Assembly (NCBI RefSeq): GCF_037975245.1 | Contig: NC_092576.1 | Coordinates: forward strand, 26,425,611-26,489,610 | DNA length: 64,000 bases | Direction of reading: 5' to 3' | Origin: Apostichopus japonicus | Taxonomy: Eukaryota > Echinodermata > Holothuroidea > Aspidochirotida > Stichopodidae | Shown: positions 10,840 through 21,243 of the stretch, in pieces | Layout: the number at the start of each line of letters is the position of its first letter | Position numbering within the stretch: the stretch's first letter is position 1 | The notes under the pieces: generated by a model | The model's database searches: none | Told to the model about the DNA's origin: nothing | What the model saw: the letters and a program-made list of their open reading frames with translations, nothing else | Position numbers and translations under genes: made by a program

Positions 10840-11445
10840 AACAACCTACAAAGATATCATTGGCGATTGGGTGATGGACTGTGCCCTAGGACCGGCTGTG
10901 ACAGCTTAGAGAGTACTGCTCATGTTTTTTGGCATTGTTGCTTTGTAGTAAACTTATGGGAGTGGTTCCAGACCTGGACCGACCGTGTTACCGGAGACCG
11001 TTCATGGTCGGTAGGGCAGGGCTTTATTTTATATGGGGTAAACCCTCCAGTTTGTTCTGTAGCTGTGTTGCACCGCATCATTGTAAAAAAACATGTTTGG
11101 CGGAATAGATGTAATTTGGTTTTTAGGGGAAATTTGCCAGTTGGCAGGCAGTCCTGACATTCGCCTTAAAATGGAAGGCGATTTTGGCCGTTCATCTGGG
11201 GCTGCCTTTTTTGGACGCTGGTGTGCTGGGGAGGGGTTTTTCGTTTCGCTGCGTGCGGGTCGTCCTTTTGTAGGTTTTTTAATGTTTGAGTGGGGGGTTG
11301 GGCGTTTTGTCTCTGCAGGTCGGCGGGCGTATGTTTATTGGCTCGCTAGACCTGAGTTTCGTTTGTCAGAATCACAGAATGGGATGGTTCGGTAGTGCCG
11401 TTCGGCCGTGACGTTTTGTATCCCGCATGGCGGGTCACGTAAAAA
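10840..11445 (+). mobile_element. 5'-truncated LINE A copy with internal deletions
   Basis: This copy matches family A from 'caacctaaaaagatatcattggcg' (about 9918 in the full element) to the terminal cacgtaaaaa, with small internal deletions: bases lost before 'attgtaaaaaaacatgtttgg' and again at 'cagtcctgacattcgcc'. The 9-bp word acattgtaa flanks it at 10831-10839 and 11448-11456. It encodes only the C-terminal Cys/His part of ORF2 and cannot be functional. It was inserted about 290 bp downstream of the full-length copy in the same orientation. Confidence 0.9.
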
Positions 11446-11576
11446 GCACATTGTAAGGAATCAGAAGGGACACATGTGTTTTTTTTTTCTTTGCTGTGTT
11501 GCTGTCCTAAGATTCTCATTTGTAGTGACCCGCAATTTCTTGAGTCTTTTATCTCTTCTCTGGCCCTCCTCAGAAC

Positions 11577-12127
11577 ATGTTATGAGATATGCATCAGCCA
11601 TTCATGCCAAAGGAGCTGCGCTGAAGAACTGTTGGGGGTTAGTAGATTACTGTCCGTCCAAATTGCAGACCGAAAGAGCACCAAAGGTTACGTAACAATG
11701 GTCACAAGAGGGAACATGCATTGAAGTACCAATCTGTGACAGCTGCCAATGGTCTAGTTGCCAATCTTTTTGGGCCTAAAGAGGGAAGGCGACATGATTC
11801 TTTCCTCTTGCGAGAGTCAGGCCTGTTGACTGAATTGGAAAGTAGGTCATATGATACACTGGGGGATACTTTATGTATTTATGGTGACACTGCATATGCA
11901 TTGAGGGCCCACTTACAAGGCCCCTCGAAGGTAGCCTTACAAATGACCAAAAGCTGTACAACCATTCAATTAGTGTGAGAGTTTCAGTCGAGTGGGTATT
12001 TGAAGACACGATTACTTTCTTCAAATCAACAGATTTCAAAAAGAATCCAAAAATTGGACTTTCAGTCTATGGTAAAATGTACAGATTCAGGCATACTTTC
12101 CAATGCACATACTTGTTGATATGGTAA
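11577..12127 (+). pseudogene. HARBI1-like (PIF/Harbinger) DDE transposase remnant
   Basis: PIF/Harbinger transposases are RNase H-fold DDE nucleases that cut at element ends. The C-terminal two thirds can be read in three frames. The pieces are AIHAKGAALKNCWGLVD (about 11592-11645), then ALKYQSVTAANGLVANLFGP and EGRRHDSFLLRESG (11720-11820), LCIYGDTAYALRAHLQGP, and after a shift near 11950 SVEWVFEDTITFFK and NPKIGLSVYGKMYR, ending with a stop at 12125-12127. The expected catalytic positions D (GLVD), D (RRHDS) and E (VEW) remain visible. Frame changes near 11650 and 11950 and the missing N-terminus make it a pseudogene. I could not identify terminal inverted repeats or a 3-bp target duplication. 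The truncated LINE ends about 130 bp upstream. Confidence 0.85.
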
Positions 12128-13539
12128 CTCAACATTACATTTTTTTTCTCGAATTGTAGCCACCCACATTACAGCAATATTTTCAAAGGTAATTTGGGGT
12201 CTGTTTAGACCAGCAAATCATAATTGTCATGGTCTAATATGTCTGTTACATTTGAAATGCAAGGGTACCCAGTCCTATTGGTTTGTAAAAATACAAAGTA
12301 TATCAAACGAAGTTTCACTGAAATATAAATATTCAAGTGAAATATAATGTACTATATATAATGTACATATATATATGGTTCCAGTGAAATATAATGTATA
12401 TATATAAGGTGCAATATATAATGCAGAATATATATATACATTATATATAATTGTTACGAGAGCCCATTGTAGCCTAACGCTAGTCACTGCTAGTGAGAAA
12501 AGTAATGCTATAATAAAGGAAGTATTTGAAATGGCCTACGTGACAAATCAATATCTGAGAAATAAGTTCAGGTTACCGTGTCAGAATGTTATTTATGTAA
12601 TGAGCAACACACGATTATTGTGGTATATTCATTATGATGACACGCTGGTCTCGGTTACCCGTCGGTTTACGTGGAATCCCGGTGTACGCTATATGCTCAC
12701 ATCTTCGTGGTTTCTCTGGAATGTTCGCGAGATATGCAAAGGACTTCGGGGAACGGAGAAACTGGGTGGAGTTGTTACTGAGGTTTATCGAGAAAGATCC
12801 AGATGATTCTTGACATGGCGAATCGTACAAAAACCATCCCCAGATCGGAAAGGCTCTGTTTTTGAACGAATACAAGAGATGACACATATTATAACATTGT
12901 ACTATATATCAGTGCTCAACTGCCAGTAGTTTCTGAGGAATTGAGATATCGATACAAAGATTGATTCTACACTTCCATTCAGAAGTTTTCGTTACGCCAG
13001 GAGTTGGTGGCTATAAAGCTGATTTTGGACTGACTCTGGTAATATTTAATCGGCGAGAAGGTCGACTTGTGCTTCACTCGATTGTGGCTGGAAGTGCGTC
13101 TTCTATATTTGAGCATCGCCGGAAAGGTGACTGCTGTTTCTGGGATCGCGAGAAAGTACGTCGAGGACTAGTGAATTTCGCGGTACAACGGATCGAGAAT
13201 CGTCGTCATGAAGGACGTGGCCGCTGAGGGATATCGTCGTTGGAAGAGACCAGCGTATTTTAAAGTGTATCCTATCCCGTTAAGTTTGTTGTTGGTTCTA
13301 ACTCCATTGATCAATATAGTTTTCGTTCTCATTAAAATTCTGTAGACTCGTCAATTTGCCTGTGTTCCTTCCAGAAACGAACCCAGGCTTGTTTCCAGTT
13401 AAAAATTAATTATCGAGACCTCTCGCATTCCAACGTAACATAATGTACAATATATATATATACAATTTTTTAAATTGTTATGGGCATGCTTTACCTCTTG
13501 CATATTCACCATTACAATTAGTGACGACGTCATCTCTAC
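12128..13539. other. non-coding spacer with AT-rich simple repeats
   Basis: No gene supported. At 12310-12450 there is a degenerate array of 'agtgaaatataatgtatatatata' units, and a shorter similar stretch lies at 13438-13465. Short open frames at 12531-12806 and 12961-13227 have no motifs I recognise. Confidence 0.5.
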
Positions 13540-13875
13540 GTCATCGCCCTCGTGTACGATCGTCAGCAAGGTGAGAGATCGGATGAAAGTGATGAAGTGG
13601 GTGATGGTGAAAATCTAGTGCAATGTAATGTTGCAGACTGGGTCATTGTAAGGTATGATGGCACCTTATATCCTAGTGAGGTGTTGTCTGTCACAGGTGC
13701 ATATGTGTCAGTTCATGCAATGACCAAATCTGGCGGTTACTGGAAATGGCCAGAGGATGTCGCATTAGACAAAGATGCAGAAGAAAATGTGCTGCGCAAA
13801 ATTTCAGCACCAGTTGGTTCCAGGGGACAGTTCAAATGCATTGAGATGTCGAAAATCCATGATCAAAACTGTTAG
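13540..13875 (+). CDS. fragment of an uncharacterised protein with a WKWP-type small domain
   Basis: The open frame reads an acidic linker (GERSDESDEVGDGENLVQ) and then a compact domain. Its core is ADWVIVRYDGTLYPSEVL, TKSGGYWKWPEDV, ENVLRKISAPVGSRGQFK, ending in a stop at 13873-13875. From memory, this WV(I/L)VxYDGxxYPGEV...WKWP arrangement recurs near the C-terminus of many uncharacterised invertebrate proteins, several of them linked to transposons; its function is unknown to me. There is no credible ATG nearby, so this is probably a terminal exon or an isolated remnant. Nothing adjacent on the same strand completes it. Confidence 0.5.
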   Translation, partial: VIALVYDRQQGERSDESDEVGDGENLVQCNVADWVIVRYDGTLYPSEVLSVTGAYVSVHAMTKSGGYWKWPEDVALDKDAEENVLRKISAPVGSRGQFKCIEMSKIHDQNC

Positions 13876-14587
13876 CAAGGACGCTGCAAATGTTTTCCTC
13901 TTTTTCAAAGTGGTTTGCAATTTACTGGAAGTACTGTTCTTACATGTAATTCTGAGTTGTTCAATTTAACAGTTGAAGGAAATAAATTGATTGGCTATTG
14001 TGCAAGTGAGCTTGGGGATACAGTAACTTGTTATATTACTGTCTATTTTTTGGTTTACAGGATGAATGAATTGTAACCAAATAATAGCATTCTTGATACT
14101 AAGTGTACAGTATTCTGTGCAGTTTACGAGCAGGAATTGATCAATTGAGAATAGAATTGTGTAATATAAACTTAAATGAAGGGGTGTGAAATTTTCCAGC
14201 ATCTTGCAGAGGCTACTATGGCAAAACACTAATGTTAGGTCTGTACTACCGCATGCATTAATTCTATTAATTTGTCTATTAATTTGTTGACAGTAAATTT
14301 GAGAGTTTTTGGGTCTTATTGTGATGGGTGATGAAGTATTTTATTTGAAATTGCCAAAAAATGAAATGTTGGCAGACTCTGCAAAAATTACTTATCAATT
14401 GACGAATCTTCAGCTTTAGCAGGTACTGGAACTTTTGAATGCAACTAGAAAATGCTCATAAACATTTTAGAAAATGCTAATAGACTATCAATCTACATGC
14501 AATACGAAAGCAATGGACAGAATACCGTCCCGTCTCAATTCCGTCCCGTCGCAGGTAACACATTTTATAGACGCATACTTCTATTTT
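13876..14587. other. spacer, no gene seen
   Basis: AT-rich DNA with no supported ORF or repeat. A 10-bp tandem word (ccgtcccgtctcaattccgtcccgtc) lies at 14527-14550, shortly before the LINE fragment. Confidence 0.4.
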
Positions 14588-14980
14588 TTCCATTCGTTGT
14601 GCCAGGGGGTGCCAAAGTGAAATGCGCTCAATATGCAGATGACGTGACATGTGTTGTTTCGAGTCTCGGCTCCTTTCACGCACTCTCGCAGGATGTATCT
14701 ATTTTTGAGAGAGCTACCGGGGCGAAGTTGAATCCAGAAAAGACAAAGGGCCTTCGTCCCGGTAGCTGGAGATACAGAGACTTACCATTCGGTGCGTCGT
14801 GGTCGCATCAGAATATCAAAATTAATGGTATATGGTTCGGCTACGATGCATCTTGTGATGTCACCTGGAACGAGAGGGCTGGGGTATTTCAGAGCAGACT
14901 CGAAACCTTTGGCACCCGCTGGCTTTCGATCTTCGGGAAAGTCACCGTTATTAATCGTTTCGTTTCGCCCATCTTGTGGT

Positions 14981-14989
14981 ACCCGGGCG
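14981..14989 (+). repeat. 9-bp target-site duplication, left copy
   Basis: acccgggcg; repeated perfectly at 16348-16356. Confidence 0.9.
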
Positions 14990-16347
14990 GCGATTTTTTT
15001 TTTCCCAAACAAGTTCTCAATTGTGTATAAATAGTCGCTCATGATTGGTCGGAAAAGTTTCGTGATAACAATAAAACCCTTCACTTCTTGGTTATCAAAA
15101 TGTCTGCATCCATTCGTTGCAACGAAGATATACCCGTTTAAAATTACCCGCAGCTTTTCGTAAATATATGTAGATGTGTTTGGAATTGGTTTAGACATAA
15201 TGAGCACACTAGTATTGTATGATCTACTTTGATCGAAGATTTCTGTGAAAGCATTTATCGATAACATCGGACAGTGAAAGTTTCGTACAGGGGTACATAA
15301 CACATGCGATATAGGCCTATATGTATTATAACTGTGTACACAGTGCAGTGACGGAAATACATCATACTGTAGCATGGTGGGCTCATAATTGACACACTTA
15401 AGGATTTGATGAACGATTTCTATCAAGGAAAAATCAAAATCACTCAACTGTATGTCTTTTTCATATGTGTGGTTCCTCAGAAATGTAATGATCTCAATAT
15501 ATTTATTGTTCTGTGCATATGCAACGTACAATTGAGCAGAACTTGACCACAAAATGTCTGCCGTGTCAAGTTCTTTCATACCCCTAAATCGACACATTCG
15601 TCGATAAGCTAACTGTAGTGAAGGCTTTAGTATACATCCATTGACTTTAGATGCTGTTTGCTATACTTTGAGCCTGTAAGCTTAGACAGATCAAGTCCCA
15701 GAGAGTAGTGTTGTCCATGATATTGAGGAAATGTTTGTTAGTTTTAGGGTGCAAGATTTCCAAATGCCCAAAAACTGAACGTACAAAACCGGGGGGAAGG
15801 GTGTTAAAAGCTAAAAAATTCCACAATTTGGTCATCAAATAGCTGAAATGGATTCAAACTCATGAAATATGTAATTCTGCTTGACTGCAAAAAGTTTAGG
15901 TGGCCTGCTGTATCGTTGCTAGTAATAATTGAAGGCGCGTCAATTACGGGGGTGCGTAAATTATTAAGCCTTCACTATACACTAAACTGTTTTGCGTATA
16001 TTCATTCAAGGCTGAACTCGCGTCGTGAAGTTGATTTTGGTGTAGGCCTACCCATTCCACGAAAGGAATTCCGATTTCAATAGAACGGCTGACGAATCTT
16101 GGATGGCGTAAACACGAAACCGATAGAATGTAGCGTATGTATCATAAGTAAGGTCAACATGTTATCCAAGCATTAAAAGTAAAAGTTAGGGCGTTTGCAG
16201 GGAAACCGCGTAACAAGACTTTATTAAGTGTCAGTGTGTAACTCAGTGTATGTCTTCGAACTATCAAGCGTTTGATGCTGACGTCACGAGCAATCTGATT
16301 GGCTGACAACTCCGTAATTGAGAACCTGTTTGGGAAAAAAAATTCGC
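14990..16347. mobile_element. 1.36-kb terminal-inverted-repeat DNA transposon, 9-bp target duplication (Mutator-like size)
   Basis: The left end gcga(t)10cccaaacaagttctcaatt (14990-15022) and the right end aattgagaacctgtttggga8ttcgc (16316-16347) are inverted repeats of about 32 bp with few differences. The word acccgggcg flanks the element at 14981-14989 and 16348-16356, and the uninterrupted LINE has that word once. A 9-bp duplication with GCGA...TCGC termini is most typical of Mutator-like elements, but the superfamily is inferred from duplication length alone. A leftward open frame starts at 15597 and runs out of the element at its left end (~200 codons inside). It has no motif I recognise, so the element may be non-autonomous. 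Confidence 0.88.
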
Positions 16348-16356
16348 ACCCGGGCG
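16348..16356 (+). repeat. 9-bp target-site duplication, right copy
   Basis: acccgggcg; matches 14981-14989 and corresponds to the single acccgggcg in the intact family A element (about 9388-9396). Confidence 0.9.
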
Positions 16357-17041
16357 CGGTGTACCCAATTCCGCGTCGCGTGCTGGTGCGGTTGGAGAGG
16401 GCGATTTTTTCATTCATATGGTCTGGTGGTACAGAGCTGGTCAAGAGGGCGGTATTGTACCAAAAACTGGAGAAGGGTGGGGGGGACTAGGGGTGGTTCA
16501 TCTGGGAAGTAAGTTAACTTGTTTGTTATTTAAGCAAGTGTTGATACCGGTAATTGACCCAGGGTTGCCTTGCTGATATTTTGTACGTTTTGGGGGCGGA
16601 TTGCACTTGCTGCGTCGACGGGTTCCGGCGCTGTTTAGCAACGGAGAACCGCATAGTAGCACACCAAGCAGAGTGGTGCGTGTCATTTGCTCCGCTCTTA
16701 TTGAGTTGCCCCCTGTTGACCTGTCACGAACGGCCCTCGTTCTCAGTTCCTTGCGGGATAGGGCCTTGAATGCAATTTTTGTACAGGGACGTCATCCTGT
16801 CGAAGTATGGCGTTCTTCACATCTCCGCAATCTTCATATTTTTAGGAAGAATTTGAGGACTTTTTTCAATATAATTTTAAACTTTAGCATATTATGCTGT
16901 ACAGCGCATTGAGATTTCATGGAAAGCGCTTTATACGGAGATTTATATTATTATTTATTAACAGCTTTCAGAATTTAGAAGCTAAGTAATGTTTATAGTT
17001 TTTATACTGTTGTTTAATTCCTTAAAATATTGCTTACTTTG

Positions 17042-19650
17042 TTTGTTGACTATATAACAATGCCCAAAGAAGGTTATGGCGACATTTTGCACCCTGAAAG
17101 ACCAAGTGGACCATGTAAGGTTTGTTTGAAAGAAAAGCCACGTTACTGGCCCATTAGGCAAGCATTACCCAGACATGTTCAAACAATAATTAATCTTCGT
17201 TTCGTGAATTGTAGTGATGATCACTGCATTTTTAAAGCTTGCAAGAAATACCACGCAGATTCTAAGCATAGTTCAAAGCGTAGTGTTAAAAGATCATTAT
17301 CTCAGAGTTGTGTTGTGGAGCAAAATATGCAGAAGCTCCACCAAACTAATGTGTTATCTTTTCATATATATGGCCTAGATTTGTCACCGGAAAGTGCTAC
17401 TCCATCAACCTCGTTACCACGTTATGTCACCATAATCACTGCAGCATCGGAACCAGTCTTCTGTCAAACATTGTACATAACTTGTGTAGCAAAGTTAGTG
17501 CTGCTCGATCATATTGTGTGTATGTCATGCAAAGGGAAGAGTTAAAAGGTGCAGAAAGCTTCAACTTATGTACTGTTTGCCATGCTTCTGTACTAGGTAT
17601 TAAAAAGGGAATCCAATCGTTGCAGTAAGCCATATTTGTTATCTGTTACAGCCTTTCATTGAAGCCTCAGCTGGTTTCAGTTGACGACTTTGCTTTTGCT
17701 CATACTATATCTGAGATTGGTAGAGAATTACTTAATGACAAGGCATTGTTAATTTAAAATGCATTTAATGACTACTGTTTTAACCTTAAGCAAGTTGTGT
17801 CCTCTGCAGGTTTACAGGCACTCACCTTACTTTATACAATCAGGCATCGTCTCAAACTGTTCAAGCTGAACCACCAACTTCTACTTCAGTACAATCTTTG
17901 TGGAACATGCATCTTTCTGACAATTCAAGTGAAATAAAAACTTGTCTGCAAGTGCCAGAGATATTTCTCAGGACAAGTCCATATCGTACAGTTTGAAGAC
18001 ATTGATTTCGGTTCTGAAATTTAACGTATTCCTGCTGTCGTGTGGAATTTTGTTCAAACATGCACACAGGGTACATCAGAACTTTCAGGAAGCCATTTAA
18101 ATAGCAGATTTAACTGTGGTGAGCACTTTCTTTCTGATACTCATCTATCCGAGGCAGTCAGTTGGTCAAAGTTTATGGAACGTTATCTTATTGTTTGTAT
18201 TTTTGGTATATAACTAATGAATGTTGGTTTAGTCATTTTCACATGGCTATCTCTGACCTGGTTGATTGGTTTATATCTTCCTGAACTATAGGCTTCAATT
18301 ACCTCTCAAACTTGGTATAACTCTGTCTAAAAGCACTTTTTCTTCTTTTTCAAACCACCATTTCAAAGGCTGAAAGGAAGGTTAAGCCAGTTAGTCTTTG
18401 AAACAGTTTCCGTGTGGCATCAGCGGACATAATCGATAGGAATAGTGCTTATGCATCTGTTAGAGTTGGTCAGGCCAATAGGGGTTTTCCTGCAACTTCT
18501 GTTAAGTCTGTTGAACCGTTGCATGTAACAACTTCTATTGACAGTGCTGCAGGTAAGTCAGTACATAGTTATAATTCAGTAGCTAAACGCAGTAATTTAT
18601 CAGTTGATGACATCAGGGATTATCAAGCCTCTTCAAACCAAACTTATTCAGCAGTTATGTTTTTTAGGAATCCTCTTCGAATCCTTTCAATTAATGATTT
18701 TTGTCTCTGAAAGTGAAGCAACTGGTCTCTTTTTTTGAAAGTTTTTGGTTACATGCTTGTCAAGCAGTTGCAGTACTCTAGACATCCACACATTGTCATC
18801 TCAGATCTGAAAACATATTTCACAGACCCGGATTGTCCCACAGAGAAGTCAACAATACAGGACATTTCTATTCTACCTGACCCAGCTGAAAGTCAGCAGA
18901 CTATTCTCAATGTTTTAGACATACGTTATCAGAAGCACCAAGTTGGTTCGCAGATACAGCACTTGGATGTTCCTGGTGACATATGATGTTATCCTTGACT
19001 TGAAACGACTGTACGGCGAAGAACTAGACTGGGCGATCCCATATATCGGAGAGTGGCACCTCTTGAAACACAGTCAGCCACCTTTAATTAAACTGTACTC
19101 AGATGCTGGCCTGAAGACACCTTTGTCCCATTTTCATAAAGGTAAACCCTGCAAATCGTTCTTTGTGCTTCTGGTTTAAGAAAACCCATCACTCTATTTT
19201 GCAGTCATGGGAGGTACTGTATAGGCACAGTCCATTTCCGATAAGTGTAGACTTGACCAGAAGAAGTCTAATCGGTTTTCAACTGTCTTCAATAGTCCAT
19301 TGATACATCTTGAGGCTGTTTACATTACATTTAAGGGACTTCTTCAGTCGAGGTGTATGTCAGACACAACCTTTCAGTTTTGGTCAAATTTCTGTTTGAG
19401 AGACATTATGCTTTATCGAGGTTTGTATGCTTTTGCTGCAGCAACCATAACCAGTGTGTAGCGCTAGATGAAGCTCATAAGATCGGCATTAACAAAGAAG
19501 TGAAAATGGCCATGATTGCAACCGATCCTCAAGGACTCAATAGACTAATGCATTATTTACCTTTCAGGGCAGGTGTAACCAATAACTTAGCAAAGCAGGT
19601 GTTACCTTTCCATGGTTCTTTACAAGGTGATTCAGCCAATATTCGATGCT
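17042..19650 (+). pseudogene. decayed transposon-like coding region, unnamed family
   Basis: Several disconnected reading frames on the + strand look like ancient pieces of one protein. The first (17048-17545) has a Cys-containing block CKVCLKEKPRYWP and CSDDHCIFKACKKYH. Later pieces read VRVGQANRGFPATSVKSVEP (about 18453-18512), VISDLKTYFTDPDCPTEKS (about 18798-18854), LDWAIPYIGEWHLLKHSQPP (about 19026-19085) with LIKLYSDAGLK just after, and a C-terminal CVALDEAHKIGINKEVKMA (about 19451-19507) followed by YLPFRAGVTNNL. From memory, the 'GDWH.LK..Q...K.Y..AGL' and 'ALDEAHE..IN' blocks occur in that order in large repetitive proteins of cnidarians and other invertebrates; I do not know their biochemical role. 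Multiple stops and frame changes make it a pseudogene, although some breaks could be introns. Confidence 0.5.
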
Positions 19651-20252
19651 AGAAATTAAGACAGTCTAAAGTGTTTAGCATCTCAGATCGAGTAGCCCTT
19701 GTCCATTGTTTGGTGAGGTGGCAAGCTCCATTGTTACTACCGATCTTACTACTTTATGAGCTGGTGAGGTAGACTTTATTTCTAATTTTCATGTTTTTTC
19801 ATGTTTTATCATAGCAGAAGCTTCTGCTACACCCTCCAGAAAGCGAAGGAACCGAAGGAACCTTCACACTTTTGCAGATAAGAAGAAAACAACCATCAAG
19901 AAGCGCCAAGAACTATATACAATATCATAAGATGCAAAGTGTGACTTCTCGATTGTTTGTGATGGTCAAATGATTAGGACCAAATAATGTTGTTTACCTC
20001 GGTCTGGAGTTAAATATACCTTGTTGGCGAAGAAATTCTTGTTCGCATTATTAGTAAAATAATCTGCACTCAAATTCCTCTTCAGGCAAGCTGATTATTT
20101 TAATCAAAATGTGAAAAAGACCATCTGTACGGCTCTTATTTTTTTTCTGTTCGATTATTCCATGTCATCTTGGTAAGGAGGTATATCTAAGTACCACGCT
20201 TATAGATCACAATGTGCCCAAAACAAAGTTACCAGATTCATTGCCCCTGTCG
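19651..20252. other. spacer, no gene seen
   Basis: Low-complexity AT-rich DNA. A short coding-like scrap around 19823-19925 (SGSTPSRKRRNRRN-type basic residues) has no support beyond composition. Confidence 0.35.
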
Positions 20253-20545
20253 AAAAAAGGCCCTTGCCGCGACCAGTTCCAGCCACTTCGCAGCAACTAG
20301 TTGCAGCGCAGACGCTGCGACTTCACTTTTCACATGTAAATGAGGTTTGTGGCGACTTCGCCGGAAAGGTGCCTGCAGCGACTTCGCAGGAAAGGGGCTT
20401 GCAGCGACTTCACTTTTCACATGCAAATGAGGCTTGTGGCGACTTAGCAGGAAAGGAGTTTGCTGCGACTTAGCAAGGAAAGGGGCTTACAGGGACTTCC
20501 CTGGAGAGGTGCTTGCAATGATTTTGCAGGAGAGTTTAATTGCTG
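20253..20545 (+). repeat. left subterminal repeat cluster (ACTTCGC motifs)
   Basis: About seven degenerate copies of a ~24-60-bp unit built on gcgacttcgc(a/c)gg, followed by aaaggggcttgcag, with the spacer 'cttcacttttcacatg.aaatgagg' appearing twice. The motif orientation is opposite to that in the cluster at 30884-31180. Confidence 0.75.
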
Positions 20546-21001
20546 TAATGCTAAGAGACTATTGGAGAACCTGATTATATATGGCATATATAGGATGTTT
20601 CACGCATATTTTTTACAGGGGCAATTGTTAGACATCTATTCATCATCGGAAGAACTTTGTAGGTGTAAACTACTTTATTTTAATTTCTACTCTGTTAATT
20701 GTAAAATTTCTTATACTAATACTGTCTATTCTACCTCTGTCCATGAGTGTATTTCTTCAAAGGCAAGAAATTGCCTAACGCATGAGTATGCACAAGTGCA
20801 CTTTAGTAAATACAGTGTGATTACAAACTAAAAGACTTAACCACTTTGCATATCTAAGCAAATTAATTACAACCATGTGACTATTTTATTCAAAATTGTA
20901 CACATTGAGAAGAGATTGCAATGCATAAAGTTGGAAAAGAGATGTACCAAATTTTGCAGGAGGATTGGACGTAGTTCAGAGATACTTTTTACATAACTGT
21001 A

Positions 21002-21216
21002 CAGTATCCCTCCAAATCAGCTATAAATATTCCCCTGCAAAGATATCCACTTATAACTGCCTCAGCAGTAGCAATTTCCACCAGAATTGTCTTTAATCTG
21101 CAGAAAAAAAGGTTTATATTTTAATTTTCCCTTAAAAGTGGATATCAACTTAAGAGGCAGTTTTCACAGGAAATATTTGCATGATGTATATTAATAGCTG
21201 ATTTGGAGGGACACTG
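21002..21216. mobile_element. 215-bp mariner-type MITE, TA duplication
   Basis: The ends cagtatccctccaaatcagc (21002 onward) and gctgatttggagggacactg (to 21216) form a 23-bp terminal inverted repeat with one mismatch. TA is present immediately outside both ends (21000-21001, 21217-21218). CAGT...ACTG ends with a TA duplication point to a non-autonomous Tc1/mariner-group element. It has no ORF. It lies just beyond the 3' end of the BEN-like gene, inside the larger candidate transposon. Confidence 0.88.
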
Positions 21217-21243
21217 TACAGAAACGAATATTAAATGAAACTC

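Larger units (their letters stand above)
14588..16815 (+). mobile_element. internal LINE A fragment split by a DNA transposon
   Basis: 14588-14989 and 16348-16815 are collinear with the full-length copy at about 8994-9846 (reverse-transcriptase core through thumb). The copy includes YADD (QYADDVTC) and the WYPGAVYPIPRRVLVRLERA region. The sequence is close to the full copy, but both outer ends stop abruptly inside ORF2, so neither the 5' end nor the poly(A)-like 3' end of the family is present. The two halves are separated only by the inserted element at 14990-16347; a 9-bp target copy on each side restores continuity. A small frameshift (gggtgggggggac, about 16475-16488) breaks the second half. 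Confidence 0.9.

Noticed and set aside
14782-15597. 271-codon leftward ORF as a single gene
   Set aside because: Its last third is antisense to LINE A. Only the part inside the inserted element could be real and it has no recognised motif.
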